This document shows positions 26,592 through 35,984 of a stretch of 64,000 nt of DNA, piece after piece; position 1 is the first letter of the stretch; each line of letters starts with the position of its first letter. The stretch is taken from NCBI GenBank assembly GCA_023436065.1, contig JAEZKU010000032.1, forward strand, positions 12,730 through 76,729, in the 5' to 3' direction. A model generated the notes under the pieces. That model was not told the DNA's origin and did no database searches. It was given only the letters and a program-made list of their open reading frames with translations. Position numbers and translations under genes: made by a program. Source of the DNA: Bacillota bacterium (GTDB lineage Bacteria > Bacillota > Clostridia > Lachnospirales > Lachnospiraceae).

Positions 26592-27362
26592 TTAAATGGA
26601 TTTTCTTCCCTGTAGGTTTTTGATGTATTCCTTGGGGGAGATTCCGGTTAGCTTTTTAAAGGTCTTGGTAAAATAACTACTGTCATTGTAACCAACCCGG
26701 AAGGCAACCTCCGTAATGTTGTCCATCTCAGTCTCAAAAAAATATTTGGATAATTCGATCCTTTGGTGATTAATATATTTAATCAGTGACATCCCGGTTT
26801 CTTCTTTGAAAATGCGTGAAAGATAACTGGGATTAACACCAAGATAGATGCCGATTTCCGTCAAGCTGATATTCTTTGTGATATTAGTAGTGAGATAACG
26901 GATGGTGTCTTTGATGATGTCACTGTGGGTTACGGTTGAGAAATTAGCTACGGCACTCGTATACTCGAGTGCCATTTCTTTTGGCAGAATATTACGAAGA
27001 TATTCCATCGAGGTATTACCTTCGATAATCAAAGCGAATTTCTCTGATATTGTATGCAGATACGCAATGGGGAGACCACCCTTCTGAGCAGCAATTCTTA
27101 ACAGTGTGTTCCAAATGATTGCAAGATTCTTATCATGACGGATCGGATCCTGAGGAAATTTTTGATCCGTGGTAGCAGATCCTTCCGGTATGGACACTGA
27201 GTCATAGAGCTCTTCTACTTTTTTTATGTCTCCTTGCTGAACGGCGGACATCATATCTTTCTCAAAGCGATACGTGCTCTCAATGACGGAGATATTCTCA
27301 TAGGCCAGTTGTATATCCGATAAGCAGTATATTGGCAGCTTCTTTGTCTCTTTTCCCTCCAT
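26592..27362 (-). CDS. AraC-family transcriptional regulator
   Basis: C-terminal ~100 residues form the double helix-turn-helix of AraC/XylS proteins (LGVNPSYLSRIFKEETGMSL; VAFRVGYNDSSYFTKTFKKL; TGISPKEY). The N-terminal ~150 residues are helical and resemble the ligand or partner domain of YesN-type regulators, not a cupin. A GGGGGG-rich site precedes the ATG. Targets unknown. Confidence 0.88.
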   Translation of the reverse strand: MEGKETKKLPIYCLSDIQLAYENISVIESTYRFEKDMMSAVQQGDIKKVEELYDSVSIPEGSATTDQKFPQDPIRHDKNLAIIWNTLLRIAAQKGGLPIAYLHTISEKFALIIEGNTSMEYLRNILPKEMALEYTSAVANFSTVTHSDIIKDTIRYLTTNITKNISLTEIGIYLGVNPSYLSRIFKEETGMSLIKYINHQRIELSKYFFETEMDNITEVAFRVGYNDSSYFTKTFKKLTGISPKEYIKNLQGRKSI

Positions 27363-27760
27363 AATCGTTCCCCCCCTATCAAGTGCATTACTTACAATCC
27401 TTTAGCTTCGTATCGGATACGGGTGCAAATATTCTCCCCCTTCCTGCACCTTCTGTTTATCTTCGGTCATGCCGAAATATATGTAAATTATAGTCGATTT
27501 ATGGATAAAAAGCAATGAGCAGGTAGAAATCCACCTGATTGATCCGGGTGTAGGGACCGTCTGTTCATACCATGGAATTTATGAAAATATAATTTTTGAA
27601 ATCCCCCGTATAACTTGTTTTTCATGATAACTTGTTATATAGTAATTATGTACTAATAATTTGTTTTTTTGTCTTTTATATTGCTTTAAGTGTCAATTTC
27701 TCATGATGATTTTACCTGCATGGGAATAACTATTGTCGATATCAAAGAATAGGTGAGCGA
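27363..27760 (+). promoter_or_regulatory. 400-bp divergent intergenic region with one good promoter
   Basis: TTGTTT (27615-27620), 17-bp spacer and TATAGT (27638-27643) would give the plus-strand gene a ~110-nt leader. The direct repeat AACTTGTT overlaps the promoter at 27612 and 27630. I see nothing else I can support in this stretch. Confidence 0.45.
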
Positions 27761-29689
27761 ATGTATAAAAATAATCGGAAAACAATCGGTGTCTTTGTTA
27801 CACAGGTTCATCAGGAATATCAAAGAGTGTTAAGCAGCGGAATCAATAAAAGAGCGCAGGAATTGGGCTATAATGTTGCATATTTCACGAATTTCTTAGG
27901 CTATGGAGAATTTCAGTACGAGATTGGTGAACGTAATATCGCATTGCTTCCCTGGTATGAGGATTTGGATGGAATTATCCTTCTTCCTGATACTATGTTC
28001 GTTCATGGATTCGACGAGCAGATCAGGGAATATGTGAAAAGATTCGCAGACTGTCCTGTGGTTAGTGTAAGGCAGAAATCCGATGAGTTTTATAATGTCC
28101 TTGTTGAGGATTCCACGATATTGGACGATATATTAAAGCATTTTATCATAGACCATGGCTATAAAAAGATTAATTTTCTGACCGGACCGAAAGATAACCC
28201 GGTATCCCTGGAACGCTTAGAATCTTATCGCAGAATTATGAAGGAGCATAATCTTGAGGTTAAGGAAGAACAGATCTTCTTTGGCGACTTCTGGAAGTTC
28301 CTTGCTTATGACGCGGTGAATTATTGGCTCTCAGATCCGGAGCTGGTACCCGAGGCGATTATCTGTGCGAACGATTATATGGCAATTACAGTCTGCAATG
28401 CTCTGGCAGAGAAAGGTCTTGCTGTTCCAAGAGATATTGCGGTCTCCGGTTGCGATAATATTGTAATAACAGAGGATTTCACTCCGACCATAACCACTGC
28501 CGGTATTCCGGTCTACGAGATGGGAATAGAAGCAGTAGATAAGATAGACAGAAGTAATCGTGGCATAAAGGAAGAGCAGACAAGCTTCCTGCCCACCGTT
28601 ACCACTATTCGGGAATCCTGCGGATGTCATGTACAAAGTCCCAGTGAGGAGAGAACGCTTCGCAGAAATGATGTCATCAAGGATTTGGAGGCTGTTGATA
28701 AGGCAATCTATAATAATGCCTTTATGTCAGTAGAGCTGACAAATGTCAAGACCGTGGATGAGCTGGACCGTAAGCTGGCATCTTATACCTATATGAATGA
28801 GGGCTTCTCAAGCTTCTATATGTGTCTTTATCAGAACTGGGAGGAATTTGGACAGGAGGAGCGGACAGAATATTCGAATAAAGAGGACATGATCCTGGAG
28901 GTCGGAATCAGAAATGGAGTATGGCTGCAAAAGACGGAATTCTCCAGGAGAGAGCTTCTTCCGGCTATCTACACGGAGGATAAGCCTCAGATATTTTACT
29001 TTAATATGCTCCATTATCAGGAGATCTGTTATGGCTATACCGCCATCAGCTTTTATAATACACAGACCTATCAGGCGTCTTATCAGGGATGGCTGATTAA
29101 TATCTGCAACTCCCTGGAGAATATCAGAATGCATAATATGCTGAATCGGTTAGTCAGCCGTCTGGAGGATATGTATATAAAGGATGAGCTGACCGGGTTA
29201 TATAACCGTCGGGCATTGGCTCAGCTTGCCCAGAAATATCTGGATCAGTGTGTCAGAAATCAAAGTAAGCTGATGGTATTATCTGCAGACATGGATAAAT
29301 TAAAATACATCAATGATAATTTCGGACATTCCTATGGCGATGTCGCCATCAAGGCGGTAGCAGATGCACTTTTATTTGCTGCAAGGGATGATGAGATCTG
29401 TATCAGGGTCAGCGGAGATGAATTCGTTGTAATCGGAATGGAATATGACCAGATGAAGATGGAGGAATTCATCACGAATTTCGAAGATTATCTAAATCAA
29501 TACAACAGCTCCAGCAATCTGCCCTTTAAGGTTCACGTAAGCTATGGCTGGAGTATTGTGAAACCAAGTGCCGGCGTTAATATGGAGGATTACCTTATTC
29601 TTTCGGATTCTAAGATGTACCAGCAGAAATATCAGAAGGAGGCAATGCTTCTAAAACGCAGGGGTGAGCTTATGGAGCCGGAAGAGTAA
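27761..29689 (+). CDS. LacI/periplasmic-binding-fold sensor with C-terminal GGDEF-type domain
   Basis: 642 aa. Residues 1-290 have the sugar-binding fold of LacI-type regulators (GVFVTQVHQEYQRVLSSGIN; IICANDYMAITVCNALAEKG; VSGCDNI) without an N-terminal DNA-binding head or signal peptide. Residues 300-470 are of unknown fold. Residues 480-630 form a diguanylate cyclase domain (DELTGLYNRRAL; DMDKLKYINDNFGHSYGD). The active-site loop reads SGDEF, not GGDEF; the first Gly is sometimes replaced in active enzymes. Likely a cytosolic ligand-gated c-di-GMP synthase, opposing the HD-GYP protein at 3.6 kb. Confidence 0.85.
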   Translation: MYKNNRKTIGVFVTQVHQEYQRVLSSGINKRAQELGYNVAYFTNFLGYGEFQYEIGERNIALLPWYEDLDGIILLPDTMFVHGFDEQIREYVKRFADCPVVSVRQKSDEFYNVLVEDSTILDDILKHFIIDHGYKKINFLTGPKDNPVSLERLESYRRIMKEHNLEVKEEQIFFGDFWKFLAYDAVNYWLSDPELVPEAIICANDYMAITVCNALAEKGLAVPRDIAVSGCDNIVITEDFTPTITTAGIPVYEMGIEAVDKIDRSNRGIKEEQTSFLPTVTTIRESCGCHVQSPSEERTLRRNDVIKDLEAVDKAIYNNAFMSVELTNVKTVDELDRKLASYTYMNEGFSSFYMCLYQNWEEFGQEERTEYSNKEDMILEVGIRNGVWLQKTEFSRRELLPAIYTEDKPQIFYFNMLHYQEICYGYTAISFYNTQTYQASYQGWLINICNSLENIRMHNMLNRLVSRLEDMYIKDELTGLYNRRALAQLAQKYLDQCVRNQSKLMVLSADMDKLKYINDNFGHSYGDVAIKAVADALLFAARDDEICIRVSGDEFVVIGMEYDQMKMEEFITNFEDYLNQYNSSSNLPFKVHVSYGWSIVKPSAGVNMEDYLILSDSKMYQQKYQKEAMLLKRRGELMEPEE

Positions 29690-29690
29690 T

Positions 29691-31184
29691 ATGGAAAGAG
29701 CATGGGAGAAATTGAACAACTTATATGACAGATTAACTGAATATGGGAAAGCGGATTATTATCCGATGCATATGCCGGGACATAAGAGAAATACTTCGCT
29801 GTGCCGGATGGAGAATCCATATGAGATAGATATTACAGAGATCGAAGGCTTTGATAACCTGCATCAGCCGGAAGGGATCCTTTTAACACTTACAGAACGG
29901 CTTGCAGGACAGTATGGTTCGGGGAAGGCATTTCCGCTGGTGAATGGCAGCACTGCAGGGATTCTGGCCGGAATGATGGCAGCAACCCACCGGGGAGATC
30001 AGGTACTGCTGGCAAGAAATTCTCATAAATCGATTTATCATGGAGTTATCCTCGGCGGATTGATACCGAACTATATTTATCCACAGAAAATCGATGGAAT
30101 CACACCCTTTGGTGGATTTCTTCCCTCAGATATCGAGAAGGCGTTGATAAACAATCCGAAGATCAAGCTCGTGATTATAATCTCACCTTCTTACGAAGGT
30201 GTAGTATCGGATATTAAGACAATTGCAGATATTGTTCACAGCCATGGGGCATATCTGTTGGTCGATGAGGCCCACGGTGCTCATTTCGGTTTTCATGAGC
30301 AGCTTCCCGTTAGTGCCATAAGGCTGGGTGCCGATCTTGTCATTCAAAGCCTTCATAAAACTCTGCCTGCATTTACTCAGACGGCGGTTCTGCATTCCAA
30401 TTGTGATGAGTTGAATACCAGAATTGAGAAATACCTTGCAGTTTATCAGAGTAGCAGTCCTTCTTACCTTCTGATGGCAGGGATAGACCGGTGTATTAGT
30501 CTGCTTGAAAATCATGGTTGTGTGCTTTTTACGGAGTACCTTGAAAGGCTCAACAGGGCTACTCAGGCTCTGGCACAGTTAAAGCATTTTCGCCTGCTTG
30601 GGAAGGAGCTGATCGGTACGAACGGAGTGTATGATCTGGATCCCTCTAAGCTGACGGTTGTCATCAGGGATGGGAGTATAAACGGCAAGGAATTGTCGGA
30701 GCTTCTATACAGAAAATATAATCTGGTGCTGGAGATGGCATCATCGGATTATGTGCTCGGTATGACCAGTATCTGTGATACCGAGGAGGGCTTCCTGCGG
30801 TTTGTGAATGCCCTGACCGAAATCGACCGGGATCTGGAGGAAGGAACAAAGGACTTAGGACAAGCCTCTGTGGTGTTGCCGACGGTAAATAGTCCTGAGG
30901 AGGTACAAAAGCCGCTACAACCGAAGATGGAGCTGCTTCCTTGCGAGGCATGGGAAAAACCTACTGAAGCAGTTGATTTTATATCGAGTGGTAATCGATG
31001 CAGTGCATCCTTTGTATGCCTCTTTCCGCCCGGGCAGCCCTTATTGGTACCGGGAGAGATCATTCGTGAAGAATTGATCTCATATATCATGGAAATGAAA
31101 CAGCAGGGAATTACGGTGACAGGTTTAACCGGACCTAATCAGGATAAAATAGAAGTAATCCTTAAGACGGAAGGGATATTATAA
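29691..31184 (+). CDS. Orn/Lys/Arg decarboxylase-family PLP enzyme
   Basis: About 497 aa. Fold-type I PLP motifs: NGSTAGILAGMMA, LLVDEAHGAHFG (Asp contacting the PLP nitrogen) and QSLHKTLPAFTQTA with the Schiff-base Lys. The C-terminal small domain includes the substrate-pocket loop PGQPLLVPGE. It is the short YaaO/SpeA-like form without N-terminal wing domain. Start at 29691 follows GGAAGAG, 1 bp after the previous stop. In Bacillus yaaO also precedes the tmk-yaaQR-holB cluster. Confidence 0.88.
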   Translation: MERAWEKLNNLYDRLTEYGKADYYPMHMPGHKRNTSLCRMENPYEIDITEIEGFDNLHQPEGILLTLTERLAGQYGSGKAFPLVNGSTAGILAGMMAATHRGDQVLLARNSHKSIYHGVILGGLIPNYIYPQKIDGITPFGGFLPSDIEKALINNPKIKLVIIISPSYEGVVSDIKTIADIVHSHGAYLLVDEAHGAHFGFHEQLPVSAIRLGADLVIQSLHKTLPAFTQTAVLHSNCDELNTRIEKYLAVYQSSSPSYLLMAGIDRCISLLENHGCVLFTEYLERLNRATQALAQLKHFRLLGKELIGTNGVYDLDPSKLTVVIRDGSINGKELSELLYRKYNLVLEMASSDYVLGMTSICDTEEGFLRFVNALTEIDRDLEEGTKDLGQASVVLPTVNSPEEVQKPLQPKMELLPCEAWEKPTEAVDFISSGNRCSASFVCLFPPGQPLLVPGEIIREELISYIMEMKQQGITVTGLTGPNQDKIEVILKTEGIL

Positions 31185-31185
31185 T

Positions 31186-31773
31186 ATGGGTAGGATATTT
31201 ATTGTAATGGGCAAAAGCGCAACGGGAAAGGATACCATCTACAAAAGACTCTTGGAATCAGAGGAGCTGGGGCTGAGGACAGCAGTGATGTATACGACAA
31301 GACCCATTCGCAATATGGAACAGAACGGAGTGGAATACTTTTTTGTAGATGAAGAAGAGCTGTGCCGCCTTCAGAAGGAGAATCGAATCATCGAACAGCG
31401 TACCTATGATACGATTCACGGACCCTGGCATTACTTTACGGTCAATGACGGACAGATCAATCTGGAGGAAGCGAATTACCTGATGATCGGAACGTTGGAG
31501 ACCTATACTCAGATCAGAGATTATTACGGAACAGAGAAGGTGATTCCCATCTATCTTGAGGTAGAGGACGGGGTGCGTCTAACCAGAGCCCTGAAACGGG
31601 AGATGAAGCAGGAGGAGCCCAAATACGCCGAAATGTGCAGGCGTTACCTTGCCGATGACGAGGATTTCTCCGATGAGAATCTGAAAAAATGGGGAATTAC
31701 AAAACGGTATCAGAACCTTGATATTAATGTTTGCCTTTACGAGGTAAAAGAGGCTATAAAAAAATTACTGTAA
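31186..31773 (+). CDS. Guanylate kinase-like protein
   Basis: 195 aa with P-loop MGKSATGKDTIYKRL, MYTTRPIRNMEQNGVEYFFV (GMP-binding TTRxxRxxE-type loop, here with extra spacing), and a lid region. It starts 1 bp after the decarboxylase stop. GK family membership is clear, but divergence from housekeeping Gmk leaves the real substrate open; it occupies the position of tmk in the Bacillus cluster. Confidence 0.75.
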   Translation: MGRIFIVMGKSATGKDTIYKRLLESEELGLRTAVMYTTRPIRNMEQNGVEYFFVDEEELCRLQKENRIIEQRTYDTIHGPWHYFTVNDGQINLEEANYLMIGTLETYTQIRDYYGTEKVIPIYLEVEDGVRLTRALKREMKQEEPKYAEMCRRYLADDEDFSDENLKKWGITKRYQNLDINVCLYEVKEAIKKLL

Positions 31774-31792
31774 AGTATTAGAATTATATGGT

Positions 31793-31930
31793 ATACTGCG
31801 TACATAAGCAAAGGTTTGAATGAGTAACTGCGCATGAAACAGTTTACTGTTTCAAATGTGCAGTTACTTATTCAAACCGCGCAACGCGAGCGAGTGAACG
31901 AAGTTCACGAGCTGCTTATGTACGCAGTAT
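31793..31930. repeat. Nested-palindrome structured element, copy 2
   Basis: A 138-bp unit with a perfect 18-bp terminal inverted repeat (ATACTGCGTACATAAGCA at 31793-31810, complement at 31913-31930). It encloses a ~30-bp-stem hairpin (31813-31877; loop between AAACAGT and ACTGTTT) and a 32-nt core from 31884 (ACGCGAGCGA, stem GTGAAC-GAA-GTTCAC, GAGCTGC). The core aligns without gaps to that of 16744-16885. Confidence 0.75.
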
Positions 31931-31954
31931 GCAGCGCACATTCGGAGGATCGGC

Positions 31955-32395
31955 ATGGATATTAAAGTGAACCAGATGCAGCCAATCAATCAGATAGAGA
32001 ATAAAGTGCCGGTGCCGGAGGCAGATGGTACTTTTAAATTCACACTGATTTCAAATATAGAGGAGCAGGACTTACAGAACCGTCTGAACGCAATGCTTGG
32101 AGAAATTTCCACCTGGGGTAAGAAGATTGCCAAGCATATGGACGTGAAGGATATGAAGCGCTATAGGGAGCTGATCAAGGAATTCATGAATGAAATCGTG
32201 AATCGGTCCCATAAGTTCTCCAGGGAGAATTTTCTTGATAAAAAGGGCAGACACAGAGTATATACCATGATCAAGCTGGTAGACAAGAACCTGGATGAGC
32301 TGGCTGCAGAGCTGATCAAGGACGAGAAGGATCATATCGCAATCCTGAATAAAATCGATGAGATTAGGGGATTGTTACTTGACATATTAACGTAA
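31955..32395 (+). CDS. YaaR-family (DUF327) protein
   Basis: 146 aa, helical and charged, matching YaaR: STWGKKIAKHMDVKDMKRYRELIKEFM and FLDKKGRHRVYTMIKLVDKNLDEL (both abbreviated runs of the conserved block). Located directly before holB as in Bacillus. Function unknown. GGAGG precedes the start. Confidence 0.85.
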   Translation: MDIKVNQMQPINQIENKVPVPEADGTFKFTLISNIEEQDLQNRLNAMLGEISTWGKKIAKHMDVKDMKRYRELIKEFMNEIVNRSHKFSRENFLDKKGRHRVYTMIKLVDKNLDELAAELIKDEKDHIAILNKIDEIRGLLLDILT

Positions 32396-32429
32396 CTCGA
32401 TAGGTATTCATGTAGAACGGAGAATTTTT

Positions 32430-33425
32430 ATGCTTGGGTTTGGGCAGGTTATCGGTCATGAAAGTATCATACAGCATCTTCAGAACGCAATCAGCGCTCA
32501 GAAGGTATCCCATGCCTACATCTTCTATGGGGAAGAAGGTATGGGTAAAAAGACGCTTGCCAATGCATTTGCTAAGACGTTGCAGTGTGAGGAGAGCGGG
32601 ATTCGTTCCTGTGAACGCTGTAAGTCCTGCATGCAGGCGGATTCGGGAAATCATCCGGACATAATCAGGGTTACTCATGAAAAGCTCAGTATCGGTGTAG
32701 ATGATATCCGTATTCAGGTAAATGCAGATATTATGGTGAAGCCATATGACAGCAGGTATAAGATATACATCATAGATGATGCGGACAAGCTGACGGAGCA
32801 GGCGCAAAATGCATTACTGAAGACGATGGAGGAGCCTCCGGAATACGCAGTCATCCTTCTGTTGGTAAGCAATCTTATCTCGCTTCTTCCTACTATTCGA
32901 TCCAGATGTGTTCAATTGAATCTGAAACCGGTGGATAAGACGGTCATAAAGGAATTTCTGATGGAACATCATCAGATTCCCGATTATAAAGCAGAGGTGG
33001 CAGCAGCCTTCTCCAGCGGAAATGTTGGAAAGGCTATAAAATATGCTTCTTCAGAGGATTTTGAGAAGATGAAGGAAGAGGTTCTCCATATCCTGAAATA
33101 TATCGATGATATGGAGCTTCATGAAGTGATCTCCGGTTTAAAGGTGCTTACCGCCAATAAACCTGTCATCGAGGATTATATCGATCTGATGATGCTGTGG
33201 TATCGGGATGTCGTAATGTATAAGGCAACCTTGGATCCTGACCTTCTGCTATACAGAGAGGAGCTTTCCTTCATCAAGCAGCAGGCCAATATAAGAAGCT
33301 ATGAAAATGTGGAAAAAATCATAAGCGGAATGGAAAAGGCAAAGATAAGATTAAAGGCAAATGTTAATTTTGATATTGCCATCGAGCTTATGTTACTTAC
33401 AATAAAGGAGAATTGTAATGGTTAA
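32430..33425 (+). CDS. holB: DNA polymerase III delta-prime subunit HolB
   Basis: 331-aa clamp-loader AAA+ subunit. P-loop-like GEEGMGKKTLA, a four-Cys zinc module (CEESGIRSCERCKSC), IIDDADKLTEQAQNALLKTMEEPP and the sensor region RSRCVQL. It helps open and load the sliding clamp at the replication fork. It overlaps yaaT by 8 bp. Confidence 0.93.
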   Translation: MLGFGQVIGHESIIQHLQNAISAQKVSHAYIFYGEEGMGKKTLANAFAKTLQCEESGIRSCERCKSCMQADSGNHPDIIRVTHEKLSIGVDDIRIQVNADIMVKPYDSRYKIYIIDDADKLTEQAQNALLKTMEEPPEYAVILLLVSNLISLLPTIRSRCVQLNLKPVDKTVIKEFLMEHHQIPDYKAEVAAAFSSGNVGKAIKYASSEDFEKMKEEVLHILKYIDDMELHEVISGLKVLTANKPVIEDYIDLMMLWYRDVVMYKATLDPDLLLYREELSFIKQQANIRSYENVEKIISGMEKAKIRLKANVNFDIAIELMLLTIKENCNG

Positions 33426-34332
33426 TGTAATAGGTGTAAGATTTCGAAGCGCGGGTAAGGTGTACTTCTTTGACCCGGCAGGATATGATATCAAGCAGGG
33501 GGATAATGTAATAGTTGAGACAGCGAGAGGGATTGAGTATGGCCATGTTGTACTGGGTCCCAGAAATGTCACCGAGGATAAGATTATCCAACCCTTAAAG
33601 CCCGTTATCCGACAGGCAACCGAAGAGGATGATGCGATTGAGAAACGCAACAAGGAAAAGGAGAAGGAAGCTTTCCAAATCTGCCTTGAGAAGATCCAGA
33701 AGCATGGCCTTGAGATGAAGCTGATTGACTCAGAGTATACCTTTGACAACAATAAGGTGCTGTTCTACTTTACGGCGGACGGAAGAATCGATTTCCGTGA
33801 GCTGGTGAAGGATCTGGCCTCCGTATTCAAAACACGAATCGAGCTTCGCCAAATCGGAGTCAGAGATGAGACTAAGATTGTGGGTGGTATCGGTATCTGC
33901 GGCAGACCACTTTGCTGCCATACCCATCTCTCTGAATTTGCTCCGGTATCCATCAAGATGGCGAAGGAGCAGAATCTTTCCTTAAATCCGACTAAGATTT
34001 CCGGTGTCTGCGGAAGACTGATGTGCTGCCTTAAGAATGAGGAGGAGGCTTATGAAGAGCTGAACAGCAAGCTTCCGGGGGTAGGGGATTTTGTAACGAC
34101 GAAGGATAATTTAAAAGGTGAGGTTCAGAGTGTTAGCGTATTGAAACAGCTTGTTAAGGTAATTGTTACACTGGAGAACGATGAAAAGGAGGTCCGCGAG
34201 TACAAGGTTGAGGATCTTCGATTCAAGCAAAGAAAACGTAAGGAGAGAACTCCTTCCTTTGATGATGAAGAACTGAGAGTTCTGGAGCTTTTAGAGAAGA
34301 AGGAAGGGAAATCCCTGCTGGATGATGAATAA
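33418..34332 (+). CDS. yaaT: PSP1-domain protein YaaT (RicT-like)
   Basis: 304 aa with the PSP1 domain and its cysteine cluster (GIGICGRPLCCHTHL; GVCGRLMCCLKNEEEAYEE) that binds an iron-sulfur cluster in the Bacillus RicA/F/T complex, which affects RNase Y activity, sporulation and competence. Overlaps holB at 5' and the methyltransferase at 3', so translation is probably coupled. Confidence 0.93.
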   Translation: MVNVIGVRFRSAGKVYFFDPAGYDIKQGDNVIVETARGIEYGHVVLGPRNVTEDKIIQPLKPVIRQATEEDDAIEKRNKEKEKEAFQICLEKIQKHGLEMKLIDSEYTFDNNKVLFYFTADGRIDFRELVKDLASVFKTRIELRQIGVRDETKIVGGIGICGRPLCCHTHLSEFAPVSIKMAKEQNLSLNPTKISGVCGRLMCCLKNEEEAYEELNSKLPGVGDFVTTKDNLKGEVQSVSVLKQLVKVIVTLENDEKEVREYKVEDLRFKQRKRKERTPSFDDEELRVLELLEKKEGKSLLDDE

Positions 34333-35080
34333 GAAGGATGAACGGTGGGACTGTCTAAAACCCGGAGAGCGGGTGGATGACTTAAACCGCAACAACTATA
34401 AAATAATTCAAAATACTAAGAAATTCTGTTTTGGTATGGACGCAGTACTGCTTTCCGGATTTACCAAGGTACTTCCCGGAGAAAGGGTGTTGGATCTTGG
34501 CACCGGAACGGGAATTATTCCGATACTTTTAGAGGCAAAGACGGAAGGGAAGCATTTCACCGGCCTGGAAATCCAGGAGGAAAGTGCGGATATGGCAAGG
34601 CGAAGCGTTGCCATGAACGGATTGAACGATAAAATTGATATTGTGATCGGTGATATCAAGGAAGCCTCTGCCTTTTTCGGTTTGGCTTCCTTTGATGTTG
34701 TTACGAGCAATCCGCCTTATATGAACCATGGACATGGACTTGTTAACCCGGGGGATGCGAAAGCGATTGCACGTCATGAGCTTTTATGCTCCTTAGAGGA
34801 TGTCCTTCGGGAGGCATCCAGACTATTGAAACCCGGAGGGAGATTTTATCTGGTACACAGACCCTTCCGACTGGTAGAAATCATGAACACACTGACGCAG
34901 CATAAGCTGGAGCCAAAGCGGATGAAGCTCGTCCATCCTTATGTTGATAAGGAGCCTAACATGGTTCTTCTGGAATGCATCAAGGGTGGAAAATCCATGC
35001 TTAAGGTAGAGGCTCCCTTGATTGTATATCAGGAGCAGGGTGTCTATACGGATGAAATCTATGATATCTACGGGTACTAA
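34322..35080 (+). CDS. tRNA1(Val) (adenine-N6)-methyltransferase-like protein (YabB/TrmN6)
   Basis: 252 aa. SAM motif VLDLGTGTGIIPILL and the adenine-N6 methyltransferase motif TSNPPYM. Cluster position (yaaT-yabB-rsmI) matches Bacillus. In Escherichia the TrmN6 homologue modifies A37 of tRNA-Val; the exact tRNA target here is inferred. Two adjacent ATGs at 34322 and 34325 are possible starts. Confidence 0.88.
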   Translation: MMNKKDERWDCLKPGERVDDLNRNNYKIIQNTKKFCFGMDAVLLSGFTKVLPGERVLDLGTGTGIIPILLEAKTEGKHFTGLEIQEESADMARRSVAMNGLNDKIDIVIGDIKEASAFFGLASFDVVTSNPPYMNHGHGLVNPGDAKAIARHELLCSLEDVLREASRLLKPGGRFYLVHRPFRLVEIMNTLTQHKLEPKRMKLVHPYVDKEPNMVLLECIKGGKSMLKVEAPLIVYQEQGVYTDEIYDIYGY

Positions 35081-35101
35081 CGACAGGGAAAGGACGATGC
35101 T

Positions 35102-35950
35102 ATGTCCGGAACATTATATTTATGTGCTACGCCAATCGGGAATCTCGAGGACATTACCTTTCGCGTTATCAGGACCCTAAAAGAGGTGGATCTGATAGCG
35201 GCAGAGGATACAAGACACAGCATAAAGCTGTTGAATCACTATGAAATTAAGACGCCGATGACCAGCTACCATGAATTTAATAAAGTAGAGAAAGCCAAAG
35301 CTCTGGTGGAACGTTTATTGGAAGGTGCCAATATTGCACTGATAACCGATGCAGGTACACCGGGTATCTCCGATCCGGGAGAAGAGCTGGTGAAGCAGGC
35401 TTTGGAAGCAGGGATCACTGTAACCGGAGTCCCCGGAGCCTGTGCGGCAATTACGGCATTAATCATGTCCGGGCTATCGACCAGGAGGTTTTGCTTTGAA
35501 GCATTTCTTCCTTATGATAAAAAGGAACGGCAGCAGGTGCTCCAGGAGCTGAAGGATGACACAAGGACCACCATTCTCTATGAAGCTCCACATAAGCTTT
35601 GTAAAACCTTGCAGGAGCTTTATGAGGTACTGGGAGACCGCAGGGTATCCATAATAAAGGAGTTAACTAAGCTGCATGAGACGATTTGGCAGACAACGTT
35701 ATCCGAGGCGCTTAAGACCTATCAGGAGCAGGAGCCGAAGGGTGAATTTGTTATCGTTATGGAAGGCAGGTCAAATAGTGAGCTGATTGCAGAAAAGCAG
35801 GAGCGGTGGGGCGCTATTGCTTTGGAGGAGCATATGCAGATCTATCTGGACCAAGGAATGGATAAGAAGGAGGCTATGAAGGCTGTCGCTAAGGACAGAG
35901 GGGTAAGCAAGAGGGAAATTTATCAGCTATTGATGAAAGAGGGAACTTGA
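35102..35950 (+). CDS. rsmI: 16S rRNA (cytidine-2'-O)-methyltransferase RsmI
   Basis: 282 aa. LYLCATPIGNLEDITFR at the N-terminus, AAEDTRHS, and SAM-binding ALITDAGTPGISDPG are RsmI signatures. It methylates C1402 of 16S rRNA. It lies 21 bp after the YabB-like gene. Confidence 0.95.
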   Translation: MSGTLYLCATPIGNLEDITFRVIRTLKEVDLIAAEDTRHSIKLLNHYEIKTPMTSYHEFNKVEKAKALVERLLEGANIALITDAGTPGISDPGEELVKQALEAGITVTGVPGACAAITALIMSGLSTRRFCFEAFLPYDKKERQQVLQELKDDTRTTILYEAPHKLCKTLQELYEVLGDRRVSIIKELTKLHETIWQTTLSEALKTYQEQEPKGEFVIVMEGRSNSELIAEKQERWGAIALEEHMQIYLDQGMDKKEAMKAVAKDRGVSKREIYQLLMKEGT

Positions 35951-35984
35951 GGAGAAGGGAACACTGTCTTTTGGAGGTGAAATC

